Origin: JBQTKD01 sp052389435
GTDB lineage: Bacteria > Actinomycetota > Actinomycetes > Sporichthyales > Sporichthyaceae
Assembly: GCA_052389435.1 (NCBI GenBank)
Contig: JBQTIB010000024.1
Span: 1-64,000, forward strand
Direction: 5' to 3'
DNA length: 64,000 bases
Shown: positions 42,789 to 52,045 of the stretch, one piece after another
Position numbering within the stretch: the stretch's first letter is position 1
Layout of the letters: each line of letters begins with the position of its first letter
Notes under the pieces: model-generated
Database searches by the model: none
Seen by the model: the letters and a program-made list of their open reading frames with translations, nothing else
Told to the model about the DNA's origin: nothing
Position numbers and translations under genes: made by a program

Positions 42789-44603
42789 TTACTTCGCGTC
42801 GAAGGGGACGAGGACGAGAGCCTTCGTTCCGTCCTTCGCCGTGAAGATCACGCCGAGCTCGAAGGATCCCGGCGCGGGCAGGGTGAACGGGGCGTTGAAG
42901 TGACCTGCCCCGTCCCCGCGGAGCGGGAACTGCGAAGAACGCTCAACCCGACCCGGAAGCCGAAGATCCACGAGTGCGCTCGGAATGGAGAGCGGCAGGC
43001 CGTCGGGGCCGAGTACCGACAGGTGCAGTTCGTTTGGCAGGCCGCCGACGGCGGGACTGATCACCGCCTGCACCCAGCCCGCGCCCGAACCGGCGGTTCC
43101 CACCGGCACGACCTTCGAGGCCGGTTCCGCACCGCGGCCGACCTTCGCGAACCGAAAGCCGATGCTGGCCTCTACCGGGCTGGCGACCGGCGTCCCGGAG
43201 GTGGCCGCCTTCACCGCGTTCGCCGCCTGCTCGGAGCGGTACGCGGCCGCCGCCGGCTGTGTGCCGACGAGAGCGGCCGTGACGCCGAGCACGACGACAC
43301 CGACCGCGGTCTCGACCGCGACCACCCGGCCGAGGCCCGTGTTCGGAAGCTTCGGGAGCCCGACGCGTCGCCGGTCCACGACGTCGGCGTCGCGGATGCG
43401 CCGCTGGTGGGAGCGCGCCGCGGCGCCGAGCCCAAGAAGCCCGACGACCAAGGTCAGCTTCGCGAGCAGCCAGCCCCCGTAGGCGGTGCCGAACAGGGCG
43501 TCGAAGGAGCCGACCTGCCGCCACGCCTGCAGCACTCCGGTCACGAGCAGCACGATCACCGAGACGGTGGCGACCCGGGAGAAGGTCGGCACGGCGCGCT
43601 GTACCAACGAGGCGTTCGAGCCTTCCGCCCGCAGCATGAGCAACAGCGCGGGCAGGCCTCCGAGCCAGGCACCCATCGCCACCAGGTGGACGAGATCGAC
43701 CGGCAGACTGACCAGCTGTCCGCCGCCCGCGGTGTGAACCGCCAGGCTCCACGTCAGCCCGAAACCCACCGCGACGGCAAGAACCGCGCCGCCGCGCACC
43801 CCTGTGCGGTCCGCCCAGGCGGGCAGTCGTCCGCGCGCGTGGAGCCGGGCGACCACGCCGACCGTCAGGAGAACTGCCCCCAGCAGTGCGATGCGGGCGA
43901 TGAGCAGGCGGCCGACGCGGCTGTCCGTGCCTGCCTGCAGCGCCTCGTCCGACCAGATCGACGAGAATCCCTTGCCGAGCACGAACGGACCGTGCAACAG
44001 GAGACTGGCGGACGTGGAAACGATCAGCACGGCGGTGCCGGCGTAGATCAGCCTTTGAACCGCGGGATGCCGGACCCCGGCGGGCCAGGCCAACGCCAGC
44101 AGAAGCGCGGTTCCGATCAGCAGCGCCAGCCCGGCAAACGCTCCCCAACGGGCGACCGCGAGGGCAGGTTCGATCCCTCCCGACTGTCCGCCGCTGCGGT
44201 CGGCGATCGTGGAGGCGGTCATGACCCCGACCGAAAAAGAGAACTGTCCCTGGATCGGGTGACCGTCGGCCGAGACGATCCGGTAGACCACCGCCTGCGT
44301 TCCCGTGCCGATCCCCGCGGGCAGTTGGACCGAGAGGGTCTGCGGGTCGCCGCCTTCGTGGGCGGGGCTGCCGATCCCCGCCAGCGGGACGCCGGCCATG
44401 TCGAGTACTCGGATCGTCGCGCCGGTGGTCTCGACGGACTTGTTGAAGCGCAGCGTAATCGCCTTGGGTGCGTTGCTCAGTACCCTGCCGTCGGTCGGCG
44501 CGGTCTCGGTAAGTTCGGCGTGCGCCGCCGCAGGCGCGGCCCCCAACACCAACGCGAGCAGTGTGAACAGGGCCGCAAGCAGCGCGGAGAGAGACCGGCG
44601 CAT
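42789..44603 (-). CDS. CopC-CopD-YtkA-like three-domain copper protein
   Basis: A 604-aa protein. The signal peptide is cleaved to give a mature N-terminal His (AHAELTETAP). The CopC domain keeps the second ligand in ADGHPIQGQF, and a CopD domain of eight helices follows (SLPVDLVHLVAMGAWLGGL). The C-terminal exported beta-sandwich (from about 490, WVQAVISPAVGGLPNELHL) resembles YtkA/FixH-type domains. Unlike the fusion at 40598, its copper ligands are intact. The ATG overlaps the multicopper oxidase stop by one base, so the two are coupled. Confidence 0.9.
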   Translation of the reverse strand: MRRSLSALLAALFTLLALVLGAAPAAAHAELTETAPTDGRVLSNAPKAITLRFNKSVETTGATIRVLDMAGVPLAGIGSPAHEGGDPQTLSVQLPAGIGTGTQAVVYRIVSADGHPIQGQFSFSVGVMTASTIADRSGGQSGGIEPALAVARWGAFAGLALLIGTALLLALAWPAGVRHPAVQRLIYAGTAVLIVSTSASLLLHGPFVLGKGFSSIWSDEALQAGTDSRVGRLLIARIALLGAVLLTVGVVARLHARGRLPAWADRTGVRGGAVLAVAVGFGLTWSLAVHTAGGGQLVSLPVDLVHLVAMGAWLGGLPALLLMLRAEGSNASLVQRAVPTFSRVATVSVIVLLVTGVLQAWRQVGSFDALFGTAYGGWLLAKLTLVVGLLGLGAAARSHQRRIRDADVVDRRRVGLPKLPNTGLGRVVAVETAVGVVVLGVTAALVGTQPAAAAYRSEQAANAVKAATSGTPVASPVEASIGFRFAKVGRGAEPASKVVPVGTAGSGAGWVQAVISPAVGGLPNELHLSVLGPDGLPLSIPSALVDLRLPGRVERSSQFPLRGDGAGHFNAPFTLPAPGSFELGVIFTAKDGTKALVLVPFDAK

Positions 44604-45763
44604 CAGACGCCACGCTCTCGGCTGGCCACGATCGGGGTGCCGGGAGCTCGGGGCACCACGAGGGAATCGGCCGGCAGCACGTCGATCAGGGTGACCATCC
44701 CGGTCATCCCCTTCTTGGTTTCGGAGTGGGCGAAGATGTGGCAGTGCAGCATCCAGGCGCCCGTCCGGCTGGGGACCCAGAGGATGTCGAAGGTCTGGCC
44801 GACGCCTAGGAGAAGCGTGTCTGCCTTGTAGGGCACCGGCAGCGGGTTGCCGTCCTGCGCCATCACTTCGAAGCTGCCCAGGTGCAGGTGGATGGAGTGG
44901 ATGAGATCCGGCCCGGCGCCGATCAGGCGGATGCGCACGCGCTCGCCGATGCGTGCCGGCATGCGCTTGGTGTAGGGAAAGCCGCGGCCGTTGATGACGA
45001 AGCCCAACGGCCCGTCGCCGAAGATCAGTGTGTAGTCGCGGTCCGAGGCGATGTCCCCGACCAGTGGCACGACCTGCAGGCCGCCGTACACGCCACGGCC
45101 CTCCTGGTCGCCACTCATGTGGGAGTGGTACCAGTGCGATCCCGTCGTGATCGCCGTCCACTCGTAGGTGAACGTGGCCCCTGGCGGAACCTCTTTCTGC
45201 GTGATGCCGGGAACGCCGTCCTGCACGTTGGGCAACACCATGCCGTGCCAGTGGATCGCGGTGCCTTCGTCCTTGAGGTTGTTCTTCACGATCAGCCGGA
45301 TGCGTTCGCCTTCGTTCACCCGGATGGTCGGGGCCGGCACGCCTCCGTTGACGCTGATGCCCTTCTTGACGATGCCCGGCTGCGTCTCGACGTCCTTCCG
45401 GTCGAGAGTCAGGTTGAAGATTTTCACGTCGTCCACGACCCGCCAGGCGGCCAGGCGCGTGCCGTCGGGGAGGTCTTTCGCCGCCTGGACGAGCGGCCCG
45501 GTGATGGGGCGCCCGGGCACGTCGCCCTCCGCGCTGGCACCCGGCGGCGATCCCGCGGGCGGTTGGGGATCCGCGGCGTTCACGATGCGAGCGCCGGCTC
45601 CGATCGGCGACGTGGCCGAGACCTGGCTGGGCGAGACCGGTTCCGTGGAGTTGGAGAAGCGGTGCGCCAGGGGAGCGGCGGCCGCCACGGCGATGGCGAC
45701 GGCAGCCAGCGTCATGAGCGGACGCAGAGTTCTGGCGTCACGTGCTGCGGCGTGGCGCGGCAT
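44603..45763 (-). CDS. Multicopper oxidase (CueO/nitrite-reductase-like, exported)
   Basis: A 386-aa protein with an N-terminal signal/anchor, then cupredoxin domains with copper ligands: HWHGMVLPN near 171, HWYHSHMSGD near 210, LIHSIHLHLGSFEV and the C-terminal WMLHCHIFAHSE. The length fits the two-domain or short three-domain oxidases. It likely oxidises Cu(I) to the less toxic Cu(II) outside the membrane. The ATG at 45763 is chosen for GAGGAA just upstream; a longer frame reaches 45820. It is the first gene of the operon with the CopC-CopD protein. Confidence 0.9.
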   Translation of the reverse strand: MPRHAAARDARTLRPLMTLAAVAIAVAAAAPLAHRFSNSTEPVSPSQVSATSPIGAGARIVNAADPQPPAGSPPGASAEGDVPGRPITGPLVQAAKDLPDGTRLAAWRVVDDVKIFNLTLDRKDVETQPGIVKKGISVNGGVPAPTIRVNEGERIRLIVKNNLKDEGTAIHWHGMVLPNVQDGVPGITQKEVPPGATFTYEWTAITTGSHWYHSHMSGDQEGRGVYGGLQVVPLVGDIASDRDYTLIFGDGPLGFVINGRGFPYTKRMPARIGERVRIRLIGAGPDLIHSIHLHLGSFEVMAQDGNPLPVPYKADTLLLGVGQTFDILWVPSRTGAWMLHCHIFAHSETKKGMTGMVTLIDVLPADSLVVPRAPGTPIVASRERGV

Positions 45764-45868
45764 GGGTTCCTCGCGGAGGGGAGTGCGGATCGAGCGTGCC
45801 ACCAGCCTCCCGATAAACAAGTCGCAGCCACTTCTGCTCGAAGGCGAGCAGGTAACGCTGTTCTCACT

Positions 45869-45885
45869 GTCTACGAAGGGGAGTA
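45869..45885. promoter_or_regulatory. BlaI-type operator, GTCTAC-N5-GGAGTA (degenerate)
   Basis: Half-sites CTAC and AGTA at the standard spacing, with an extra GTAGTA overlapping to 45888. It lies 106 bases before the multicopper oxidase ATG. Although degenerate, its position fits the regulon. Confidence 0.6.
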
Positions 45886-46230
45886 GTAGAAAGCGTTCCA
45901 GCGGTGAGGCTCTGCGTCTCGGGAGACGAGGTTCGTGCCTGTAGCGGCGTCGATTCGAAGCGGCGCAGTATTCGACGTCGTCTACTCCATGGCGCGTAGT
46001 TCACGTCGCCGGCGGCTGTCCAAGGCGTACTCGGCCGCACGACCAGACGCCGCACACGACTGTCCAGCGGGTGGGCAGTATGAGAACCGAGAGGTTGGAA
46101 GCTATCGCCGGCGAGCGAGCCTGGACGCTCCAAGTCGTGCGCCCGACGTGACGCGGCGCGCGTTCCGCGGAAACAACGGCGGAACGGCCGTCGGCTTTGC
46201 TGGCGCTACCGATCCGGAGGGACAGCCATC
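45886..46230. other. Intergenic, no gene seen
   Basis: It separates the divergent oxidase and cupredoxin genes. I see no coding frame with family character. A short dyad CTAC...GTAG with a 10-base spacer occurs at 45982-45999 but does not fit the island operator spacing. A hairpin CGTCTC-GG-GAGACG lies near 45917-45930. Confidence 0.4.
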
Positions 46231-46653
46231 ATGAACTTCAGCCTTGCGATCCCCGCGGCCCTGCTGCTTGGCCTGACCGCTCTGCCTGTCGGTACCGCTG
46301 TGGCGGCCGAGAAAAACGAGCAGATGCGCTTCGAACGTGGCTCCGTCAGGCCGGGAATGATCTCGATGAAGGCAGGGGACTCCGTGACCTGGACGAACAA
46401 GGATGACGAGGCTCACGCATTGGTCTCGGACGCCGACGCGCCAGCCGCGTTCAAGTCGCCGTCGATCGCGCCGGGGTCCTCGTTCACCTTCAAGGTGCCC
46501 AAGGGCGGCACCTACAACTTCCGGTGCTCGATGCACGGCGAGGTCGGAATGCTGATGGTCTCCAACGCCGACGGCAGCTACCCCTCGGCCGAGAACGACG
46601 GGGCACCGGGCAATCCCATCGGCTCACTTCTGGCGCCCGTTCTGCCGCGCTAA
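46231..46653 (+). CDS. Plastocyanin-like cupredoxin
   Basis: A 140-aa exported blue-copper protein. The signal peptide ends AVAAEK, and type 1 copper ligands are visible at His62 (DEAHALVSD), Cys99 and His102 (FRCSMHGEVGM) and Met107. GAVTF-type strands are typical of the plastocyanin/azurin fold. It may shuttle electrons or scavenge copper. The ATG follows GGAGGGA by seven bases. It stands alone, convergent with the DUF305 copy 2 gene. Confidence 0.92.
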   Translation: MNFSLAIPAALLLGLTALPVGTAVAAEKNEQMRFERGSVRPGMISMKAGDSVTWTNKDDEAHALVSDADAPAAFKSPSIAPGSSFTFKVPKGGTYNFRCSMHGEVGMLMVSNADGSYPSAENDGAPGNPIGSLLAPVLPR

Positions 46654-46705
46654 CGAAGCGCCCCTCGGAGACCGGGTCCGCCACGTCTGGGGCCCGCTCG
46701 AAAGG

Positions 46706-47389
46706 TCAGGCTCCGCCGCGGGCAGCAAGTAGTTGGCGGAACTGCTCGATCTCCAGGGTCTGTGCGTTGGCGATGCTTACCGCGAGCTCGCGCGCCGCGG
46801 CGCTGGTTGCCAGCGTCCGGCCGGTGGTGGCCATGGCGATTCCGGCGCCGTGGTGTTCGACCATCAGTTGCAGAAAGACTCGATCGGCCTCGGGCGGGGG
46901 AAGGTCCCGCAGTTGGGCGATCTGCTCGGCGGTTGCCATGCCGGGCATGCGGCCGTCGGGGAGCAGGCTCATTCCGGGCATGTCGCGCATCCCGGCATCG
47001 GCCATCCAGGACATCGGCGCGGCGGTCGAACCCGGCGGCAGTCGCCACACCGCCAGCCAGCCGCGCATCTCGCCGATCTGCTCGGTTTGGGTCAGCGCGA
47101 TCTCGGTTGCCAGGGTTCGGATCTGCGGGTCGGTCGTGCGCGAACGCACGATCTCGGCCATCTCCACGGCTTGGGCGTGGTGGGTGCCCATGTCCCGGGC
47201 GAAGCCGGCATCGGCCCCGTCGGTCCGAGGGGCCGAGGCCCCGGAGGCGTAGCGGCCCAGCAGCATTCCGACGGCGAGCAGAAGGGCGACGCCCAACGCC
47301 GCGAGCATCAAGGCGATCAGCCGCCCGCTGGCCGTAGGACCGGTGCCATGGGAATTCGGGTGCGCCTCCGCGGTCGTCGCGGTGCTCAT
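46706..47389 (-). CDS. DUF305 family membrane-anchored protein, copy 2
   Basis: A 227-aa protein with one helix (about 25-47) and both DUF305 helix pairs: FARDMGTHHAQAVEMAEIV and LMVEHHGAGIAMATT. The Met-rich middle (MRDMPGMSLLPDGRMPGM) suits copper binding. It is of the same length as copy 3. The ATG overlaps the DUF3105 stop by four bases. Confidence 0.9.
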   Translation of the reverse strand: MSTATTAEAHPNSHGTGPTASGRLIALMLAALGVALLLAVGMLLGRYASGASAPRTDGADAGFARDMGTHHAQAVEMAEIVRSRTTDPQIRTLATEIALTQTEQIGEMRGWLAVWRLPPGSTAAPMSWMADAGMRDMPGMSLLPDGRMPGMATAEQIAQLRDLPPPEADRVFLQLMVEHHGAGIAMATTGRTLATSAAARELAVSIANAQTLEIEQFRQLLAARGGA

Positions 47390-48033
47390 CCGGTGGGCTT
47401 GCCGATGCCGCCGGTGCAGGGAGCGCCGGGTTCCGGTGCGTCGCGCGCCTGCGCATAGGCGGCCGCGAAGGCGACGACCTGCGGGCTGTCCGCGCTGTCG
47501 ATCTGCGTCTGCACGCCCCACGCGGAGGCCACGATGGGGCTGGGCAGGCCCGGATAGGGGGAGAGCAGGACGTAGCTCTTGCCTCGCACGACCTTGCGCA
47601 GGGCCTCGACCTGGGCAGCCGGTAGGTCCGGGCGGTAGGTCAGCCACGCGGCGCCGTGCTCCATGGCGTGCACGGCGTTCTCGTTGCGGACCGGGGCGTC
47701 GTAGATGCCGCAGTTCAGCCAGGCTGGGTCGTGGTCGCCCCCCGCGGGCGGGGTCTGCGGGTAGTCGACGGAGGCGGTGACGTGATTGCGCGGCAGATCC
47801 GGAAAACGCATCAGGCCGGCCTTGGCGGCGGCGACCGAGTCGACGACGGGGGCCTTGTCCGGGCGCGAGGACGCGACGACGACGGTGAACGCACCGGCGA
47901 CGCCGAGCACGACCACCGCAACGCCAGCGCCGATCAGCCACGTCCTGCGCCGTTCGCGGCGGACGTGCTCCCGGCGCAGCGCGGCTACGCGATCCTGCCG
48001 TCCCGAGGCGGGCTCGTTTTCTTCACGGACCAT
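47386..48033 (-). CDS. DUF3105 family membrane-anchored protein, copy 2
   Basis: A 215-aa protein with a basic cytoplasmic start, one helix near residues 33-55 and a DUF3105 domain with PQTPPAGGDHDPAWLNCGI, ENAVHAMEHGAAWLTYRPDL, SPIVASAWGVQ and EPGAPCTGG. The ATG is set by GGAGG six bases upstream. Unlike copies 1 and 3, no BlaI-type dyad lies directly before it; the closest is at 48350, on the far side of a gene ghost. Confidence 0.88.
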   Translation of the reverse strand: MVREENEPASGRQDRVAALRREHVRRERRRTWLIGAGVAVVVLGVAGAFTVVVASSRPDKAPVVDSVAAAKAGLMRFPDLPRNHVTASVDYPQTPPAGGDHDPAWLNCGIYDAPVRNENAVHAMEHGAAWLTYRPDLPAAQVEALRKVVRGKSYVLLSPYPGLPSPIVASAWGVQTQIDSADSPQVVAFAAAYAQARDAPEPGAPCTGGIGKPTG

Positions 48034-48153
48034 CAGTTCCTCCAACGAAGCGCCGCAGCCCTCCCTGGGGCGGTACGCGGTCCGCAGCATTCGCCGTGCG
48101 TGGCCGGCCGCGGTGTCCGAGGTTACGTTGCCGACACGACCGGGCGCCGCACA

Positions 48154-48250
48154 CGTGCCGAGGCTGCAGGGGCGGGCCCAGGCCGACGACCGCGCGCCGG
48201 TCGAGTGGCTGACCGACAAGTCGTTGCTCGGGCACGCCTCGGACAACTGA
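48154..48250 (+). pseudogene. Spermidine-synthase-like C-terminal ghost
   Basis: It encodes DDRAPVEWLTDKSLLG then HASDN and a stop, matching the C-terminus of the intact gene ending at 52045 (DDRAPVEWLTDKSLLGYATAD). DNA identity is high from about CCGAGGCTGCAGGG. Nothing upstream belongs to that gene. It is a third example of a 3'-end ghost in the island. Confidence 0.75.
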
Positions 48251-48349
48251 AGCGCAGGTCCGACGACGCATGGGTCTTCTGTCGTTCCCGTGGGTGAGTT
48301 GGGGTTGGCATGAACGCGACACGCCCTACTGCGTCTAGGCTCCTGGAGC

Positions 48350-48366
48350 TACTACAGACAGTAGTA
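48350..48366. promoter_or_regulatory. BlaI-type operator, TACTAC-N5-GTAGTA (perfect)
   Basis: Perfect 6+5+6 dyad with spacer AGACA, 47 bases upstream of the DUF2231-like gene. Read on the plus strand, TACTAT follows directly and could serve as a -10 box. Confidence 0.85.
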
Positions 48367-48413
48367 CTATTTAGGTGGCCCGGCGGCCGCGGCGTTACTT
48401 GAGGAGTCCGTCA

Positions 48414-48917
48414 GTGTTCGACACCTTCACGGGTCTGCCGACGCACGTCCTGGTGTCGCACTTCGCGGTCGTGTTGATCCCCATCGGTGCGACGGCGACC
48501 ATCGCCGTCGCGCTGCGAAAGCCCTGGCGGGAGAAGTACGCGGGGCGGCTGGCGCTTGGCAACATCGGACTGCTGGCGATCGCCTTCGTCACCCTGCGTG
48601 CCGGCGAAGATCTCATGGACCGGTATCGGGAACTGGGCGATGCCCAGACCCCGAAGTTCGACCACGAGTCGCTCGGCCGCACCTTGGTGTGGATCATGTT
48701 GGCGACGACGGTGGCGTCGCTGCTCGTGTGGGCCGCCCAGCCCATGCGCGACAGACTGCCCGCGGCGATGCTGGCGCTGGCCGGGATCGTGGCGGCACTG
48801 GCCGTTACGACGATCTGGTTCTCGTATCGAGCTGGGCACTCCGGTTCGGAGTCGCACTGGAAGGAGTTCGTTGAGAACTCCAACGAAACACGGAAGGAGA
48901 TGGCTGAATCCCGTTGA
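48414..48917 (+). CDS. DUF2231-like membrane protein
   Basis: A 167-aa protein with four helices, opening FDTFTGLPTHVLVSHFAVVLIPIG as DUF2231 proteins do, and with His near helix 1 and HSGSESHWKEF at the end. DUF2231 proteins resemble membrane haem or metal proteins, but their function is unknown. GTG 48414 is chosen because GAGGAG lies seven bases upstream. It is controlled by the perfect dyad at 48350. Confidence 0.75.
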   Translation: MFDTFTGLPTHVLVSHFAVVLIPIGATATIAVALRKPWREKYAGRLALGNIGLLAIAFVTLRAGEDLMDRYRELGDAQTPKFDHESLGRTLVWIMLATTVASLLVWAAQPMRDRLPAAMLALAGIVAALAVTTIWFSYRAGHSGSESHWKEFVENSNETRKEMAESR

Positions 48918-49196
48918 GGGTTCAGCCTGTCGCCGCTCACCTGCTCGGTGCGCGTCGTCATCGTCGCCGAAGCCGACTGGCACGGCGTGCTGGGCGATGA
49001 ACCGACGCTGGCCCCGGCGCCGCGGTATTCGGATCGCCGCGGGCCTGCTGTCGATTCAGTCTCGACGGAAGCGCGGCGCGCGAGACCCAACTCGCGACGC
49101 TGGGGGAGTGGGTTGCCCTGCTTCCGCCCGCCTCCGCACGGCGCGCGGCACGATGCCGAGGAGATCCAAGCAGGCGGTGTCTGAGGGGCAGCCCAT

Positions 49197-50378
49197 TTGA
49201 ACGGCGGCCGGTCGAGCAGGTCGTACGACGCCATCGTCGTCGGGCTCGGCGGCATGGGCAGCGCGGCGGCCTACCACCTGGCTAGTCGAGGCAGCCGGGT
49301 GTTGGGTCTCGAGCGCTTCGGGCTGGGCCACGACCGGGGATCGAGCCACGGCGGGCCGCGCATCATCCGACTGGCCTACTTCGAGGACCCGGCCTACGTG
49401 CCGCTGTTGCTTCGGGCCTACGAGCTGTGGCGCCGCCTTTGTGGGGACGCCGGGTCCGACCTGATGGTGCGCACCGGAGGTCTGCTCCTCGGCGGGCGGG
49501 CCAGTTCGACGGTGGCCGGCGCGCTGCGCAGCGCCGCGCAGTGGGGTCTGGACCACGAGCTGCTCGACGCTCGCGAGATCCGGCGTCGCTTCCCCACCCT
49601 GGCGCCGGCCGACGGCACCGTCGCGGTCTTCGAGGCCGTCGCCGGCCTCCAGCCCCCCGAGGGGAGCGTGCGGGCGCAACACCGGCGGGCGCAGGCGGCC
49701 GGCGCCGAATGCCGGTTCGAGCAGCCGGTGGTGGGCTGGGAGGCCGCCGCCGACGGCGACGGGGTGAGCGTCCGCACCGCCGCGGGAACCTTCCACGGCG
49801 ATCGGCTGGTCGTCTGCACCGGCGCCTACGCCGGCGCGCTGCTGGCGGAGCTGTCGATTCCGCTGGCCGTAGAGCGCCAGCTGCACACCTGGTTCGCCCC
49901 CGAGGCCGGCGTCGAGGAGTTCCTGCCCGATCGACACCCGGTCTGGATCTGGGAGGCGGACGAGGAGACCAGCGGCGCCGGGGTTCCCGGCCTGGCCTAC
50001 GGATTCCCGGCCCTGGACGGATCTGCAGGAGGTGTGAAGATGAACGTCGTCCTCGATGCGGACCGGTGCACCCCGGATACCGTCGACCGCAGCGTCTCCG
50101 CCGCCGACCTCGAGCTCGTCGCCGCGCACTTGCGCCGGCGTCTGGCGAGCGATCCCGGCCCGCTGCTGCGGGTGCAGACCTGCCTGTACGAGAACACTCC
50201 CGACCGGCACTTCGTTCTGGGCCCGCACCCGCGACATCGGCAGGTGCTGGTGGCCGCCGGGTTCTCCGGGCACGGATTCAAGTTCGCGTCCGTTGTAGGG
50301 GAGATCCTCGCGGACCTCGCGATCGACGGGTCCACCACCCATCCGATCGAGCTGTTCGACCCGAACCGGATGGGGTAG
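49197..50378 (+). CDS. Monomeric sarcosine oxidase / N-methyl amino acid oxidase-type flavoenzyme
   Basis: A 393-aa flavoprotein with the dinucleotide-binding motif VGLGGMGSAAAYHLASRG, the family block GSSHGGPRIIRLAYFEDP and the C-terminal Cys in CLYENTPDRHF, which binds FAD covalently in monomeric sarcosine oxidase. The end GHGFKFASVVGEILADL is also typical. It oxidises N-methyl amino acids, giving hydrogen peroxide. The TTG start at 49197 opens the fold. It has no dyad and no obvious tie to copper. Confidence 0.88.
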   Translation: MNGGRSSRSYDAIVVGLGGMGSAAAYHLASRGSRVLGLERFGLGHDRGSSHGGPRIIRLAYFEDPAYVPLLLRAYELWRRLCGDAGSDLMVRTGGLLLGGRASSTVAGALRSAAQWGLDHELLDAREIRRRFPTLAPADGTVAVFEAVAGLQPPEGSVRAQHRRAQAAGAECRFEQPVVGWEAAADGDGVSVRTAAGTFHGDRLVVCTGAYAGALLAELSIPLAVERQLHTWFAPEAGVEEFLPDRHPVWIWEADEETSGAGVPGLAYGFPALDGSAGGVKMNVVLDADRCTPDTVDRSVSAADLELVAAHLRRRLASDPGPLLRVQTCLYENTPDRHFVLGPHPRHRQVLVAAGFSGHGFKFASVVGEILADLAIDGSTTHPIELFDPNRMG

Positions 50379-50506
50379 GCGGGGGCACCGACGTCGACGA
50401 TCACGGCACGCGACGAGCGCGGCCCGGGAGGCCAGTCATCCACCAGAAACCACACGGTTGCCCGAGCTGCGGCTGTGCCGCGCCGGAGGCAGCGCCCCAG
50501 GGTGGC

Positions 50507-52045
50507 GTGCTCACCGACGTCCCCGTCGCCCGCCCGCAGGCTCGCCCGGTTTCGGGCCGGCTGTTGTACGTGCTGGTCTTCGTCGTCGGCACGGCGAGCC
50601 TCGGTGCGGAGATCGCCGCGGCCCGGCTCATCGCGCCGTTTTTCGGTGCCTCCACGATCATCTGGGCAAACACGATCGGCATCGTCCTGGTCGCGCTGTC
50701 GATCGGGTACTGGCTGGGAGGGCGCCTCGCCGACCGTCATCCGAACCTGCGTTCGCTCGGACTGGTGGTGATCGCCGCCGCGGTGCTGATCGCCGCCGTG
50801 CCGTTCGTGGCCCGACCGTTCCTGGACTTCTCGGTCGCCGCTCTCGACGGGATCGAGGCGGGCGCGTTCGTCGGTTCGCTGTTGGCCGTGCTCGTGCTGC
50901 TCGCGCTGCCGATCGTCCTGCTCGGCACCGTGTCGCCGTGGGCCATCCGGCTGGCCATGGACACGAGCGACGTCGGGCACGCTGGCCGGGTCGCGGGACG
51001 GCTCTACGCGCTCTCGACCGCCGGGTCCCTGTTCGGCACCATGCTCTCCGCGCTGGTGCTGATCCCCTTCTTCGGCACGCAGCGGACTTTCCTGGCCTTC
51101 GCGTTCGCGTTGGCCCTGGTCGGGACGTTTGGCCTCGGCCGCATCGCCGCCGCGTTGCCCGCGCTCCTCGCGGCCGCGGTGGGCCTGCCGACCGGCACGG
51201 TGAAGGCCAACGGGGACGGTCGGGTCCTCTACGAGGCCGAGTCGCGTCAGCAGTACGTCCGGGTGGTTCAGAAGGCCGACGGGGACCGGATTCTCGAACT
51301 CAACGAGGGTCAGGCGGTGCACTCGCGCCTGCCGGCCAGTGGCTACCTGACGAGCGGGTACTGGGACAGCTTCCTGGTGCTGCCGTTCGCGGCCGCCGTG
51401 CAGGCGCCCCGGCGGGTGGCGGTGCTCGGCAACGCCGCGGGCACGTTGGCTCGACAGTACGGTCGGTACTGGCCCGACACGCAGATCGACGGGGTGGAAC
51501 TGGACGCCAAGGTGTCCCAGGTCGGCTACGACTACTTCGACATGGGCTCGAATCCCAGGCTGCGAGTGTTCGACGACGACGCCCGACCGTGGCTGCGCAG
51601 GTCTGCCGGCGGCTACGACCTGATCGTCGTGGACGCCTACCACCAGCCGTACATCCCCTTCTACCTGGCCACGGAGGAGTTCTTCGCGCTCGTGCGCGAG
51701 CGGCTCGCTCCCGGTGGAATCGTCGCAGTCAATGTGGGGCACCCCGAGGGCCAGGACGAACTCGAACGAGCCCTGGGGCGGACCATGGCCGAAGCGTTTC
51801 CGACCGTGCTCCGCGCCCCTGTGGAGACGCTCAACACCGTGCTCATCGGCACCGAGACGGGAGCGTCGCCGGCGAACCTCGTGAACGCCGCGGCGGGGCT
51901 GCCGGGAGAACTCGCCGCTCTTGCTCGCGACGCCGCTGCGCGGATGGGGCCGAGGCTGCAGGGAGGCGAGGTCTGGACCGACGACCGCGCGCCGGTGGAA
52001 TGGCTCACCGACAAGTCGCTGCTCGGGTACGCCACAGCCGACTGA
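50507..52045 (+). CDS. Fused membrane / spermidine-synthase-like protein
   Basis: About 512 aa. Seven or so helices (TASLGAEIAAARLIAPFFG, NTIGIVLVALSIGYWLGGRL and onward) precede a Rossmann methyltransferase-like domain with AVLGNAAGTLARQYGRYWP, GVELDAKV, DDARPWL and DLIVVDAY. This architecture is common in bacterial spermidine-synthase homologs, and many are not true polyamine synthases. The start is uncertain: the frame is open further upstream and a Cys-rich stretch HGCPSCGC precedes GTG 50507, with GGGAGG but no normal start codon. Confidence 0.82.
   Translation: MLTDVPVARPQARPVSGRLLYVLVFVVGTASLGAEIAAARLIAPFFGASTIIWANTIGIVLVALSIGYWLGGRLADRHPNLRSLGLVVIAAAVLIAAVPFVARPFLDFSVAALDGIEAGAFVGSLLAVLVLLALPIVLLGTVSPWAIRLAMDTSDVGHAGRVAGRLYALSTAGSLFGTMLSALVLIPFFGTQRTFLAFAFALALVGTFGLGRIAAALPALLAAAVGLPTGTVKANGDGRVLYEAESRQQYVRVVQKADGDRILELNEGQAVHSRLPASGYLTSGYWDSFLVLPFAAAVQAPRRVAVLGNAAGTLARQYGRYWPDTQIDGVELDAKVSQVGYDYFDMGSNPRLRVFDDDARPWLRRSAGGYDLIVVDAYHQPYIPFYLATEEFFALVRERLAPGGIVAVNVGHPEGQDELERALGRTMAEAFPTVLRAPVETLNTVLIGTETGASPANLVNAAAGLPGELAALARDAAARMGPRLQGGEVWTDDRAPVEWLTDKSLLGYATAD

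Noticed and set aside
45982..45999. CTACTCCATGGCGCGTAG dyad before the cupredoxin gene.
   Set aside because: The half-sites are separated by 10 bases rather than the island's fixed spacing, and the gene start is 230 bases away.
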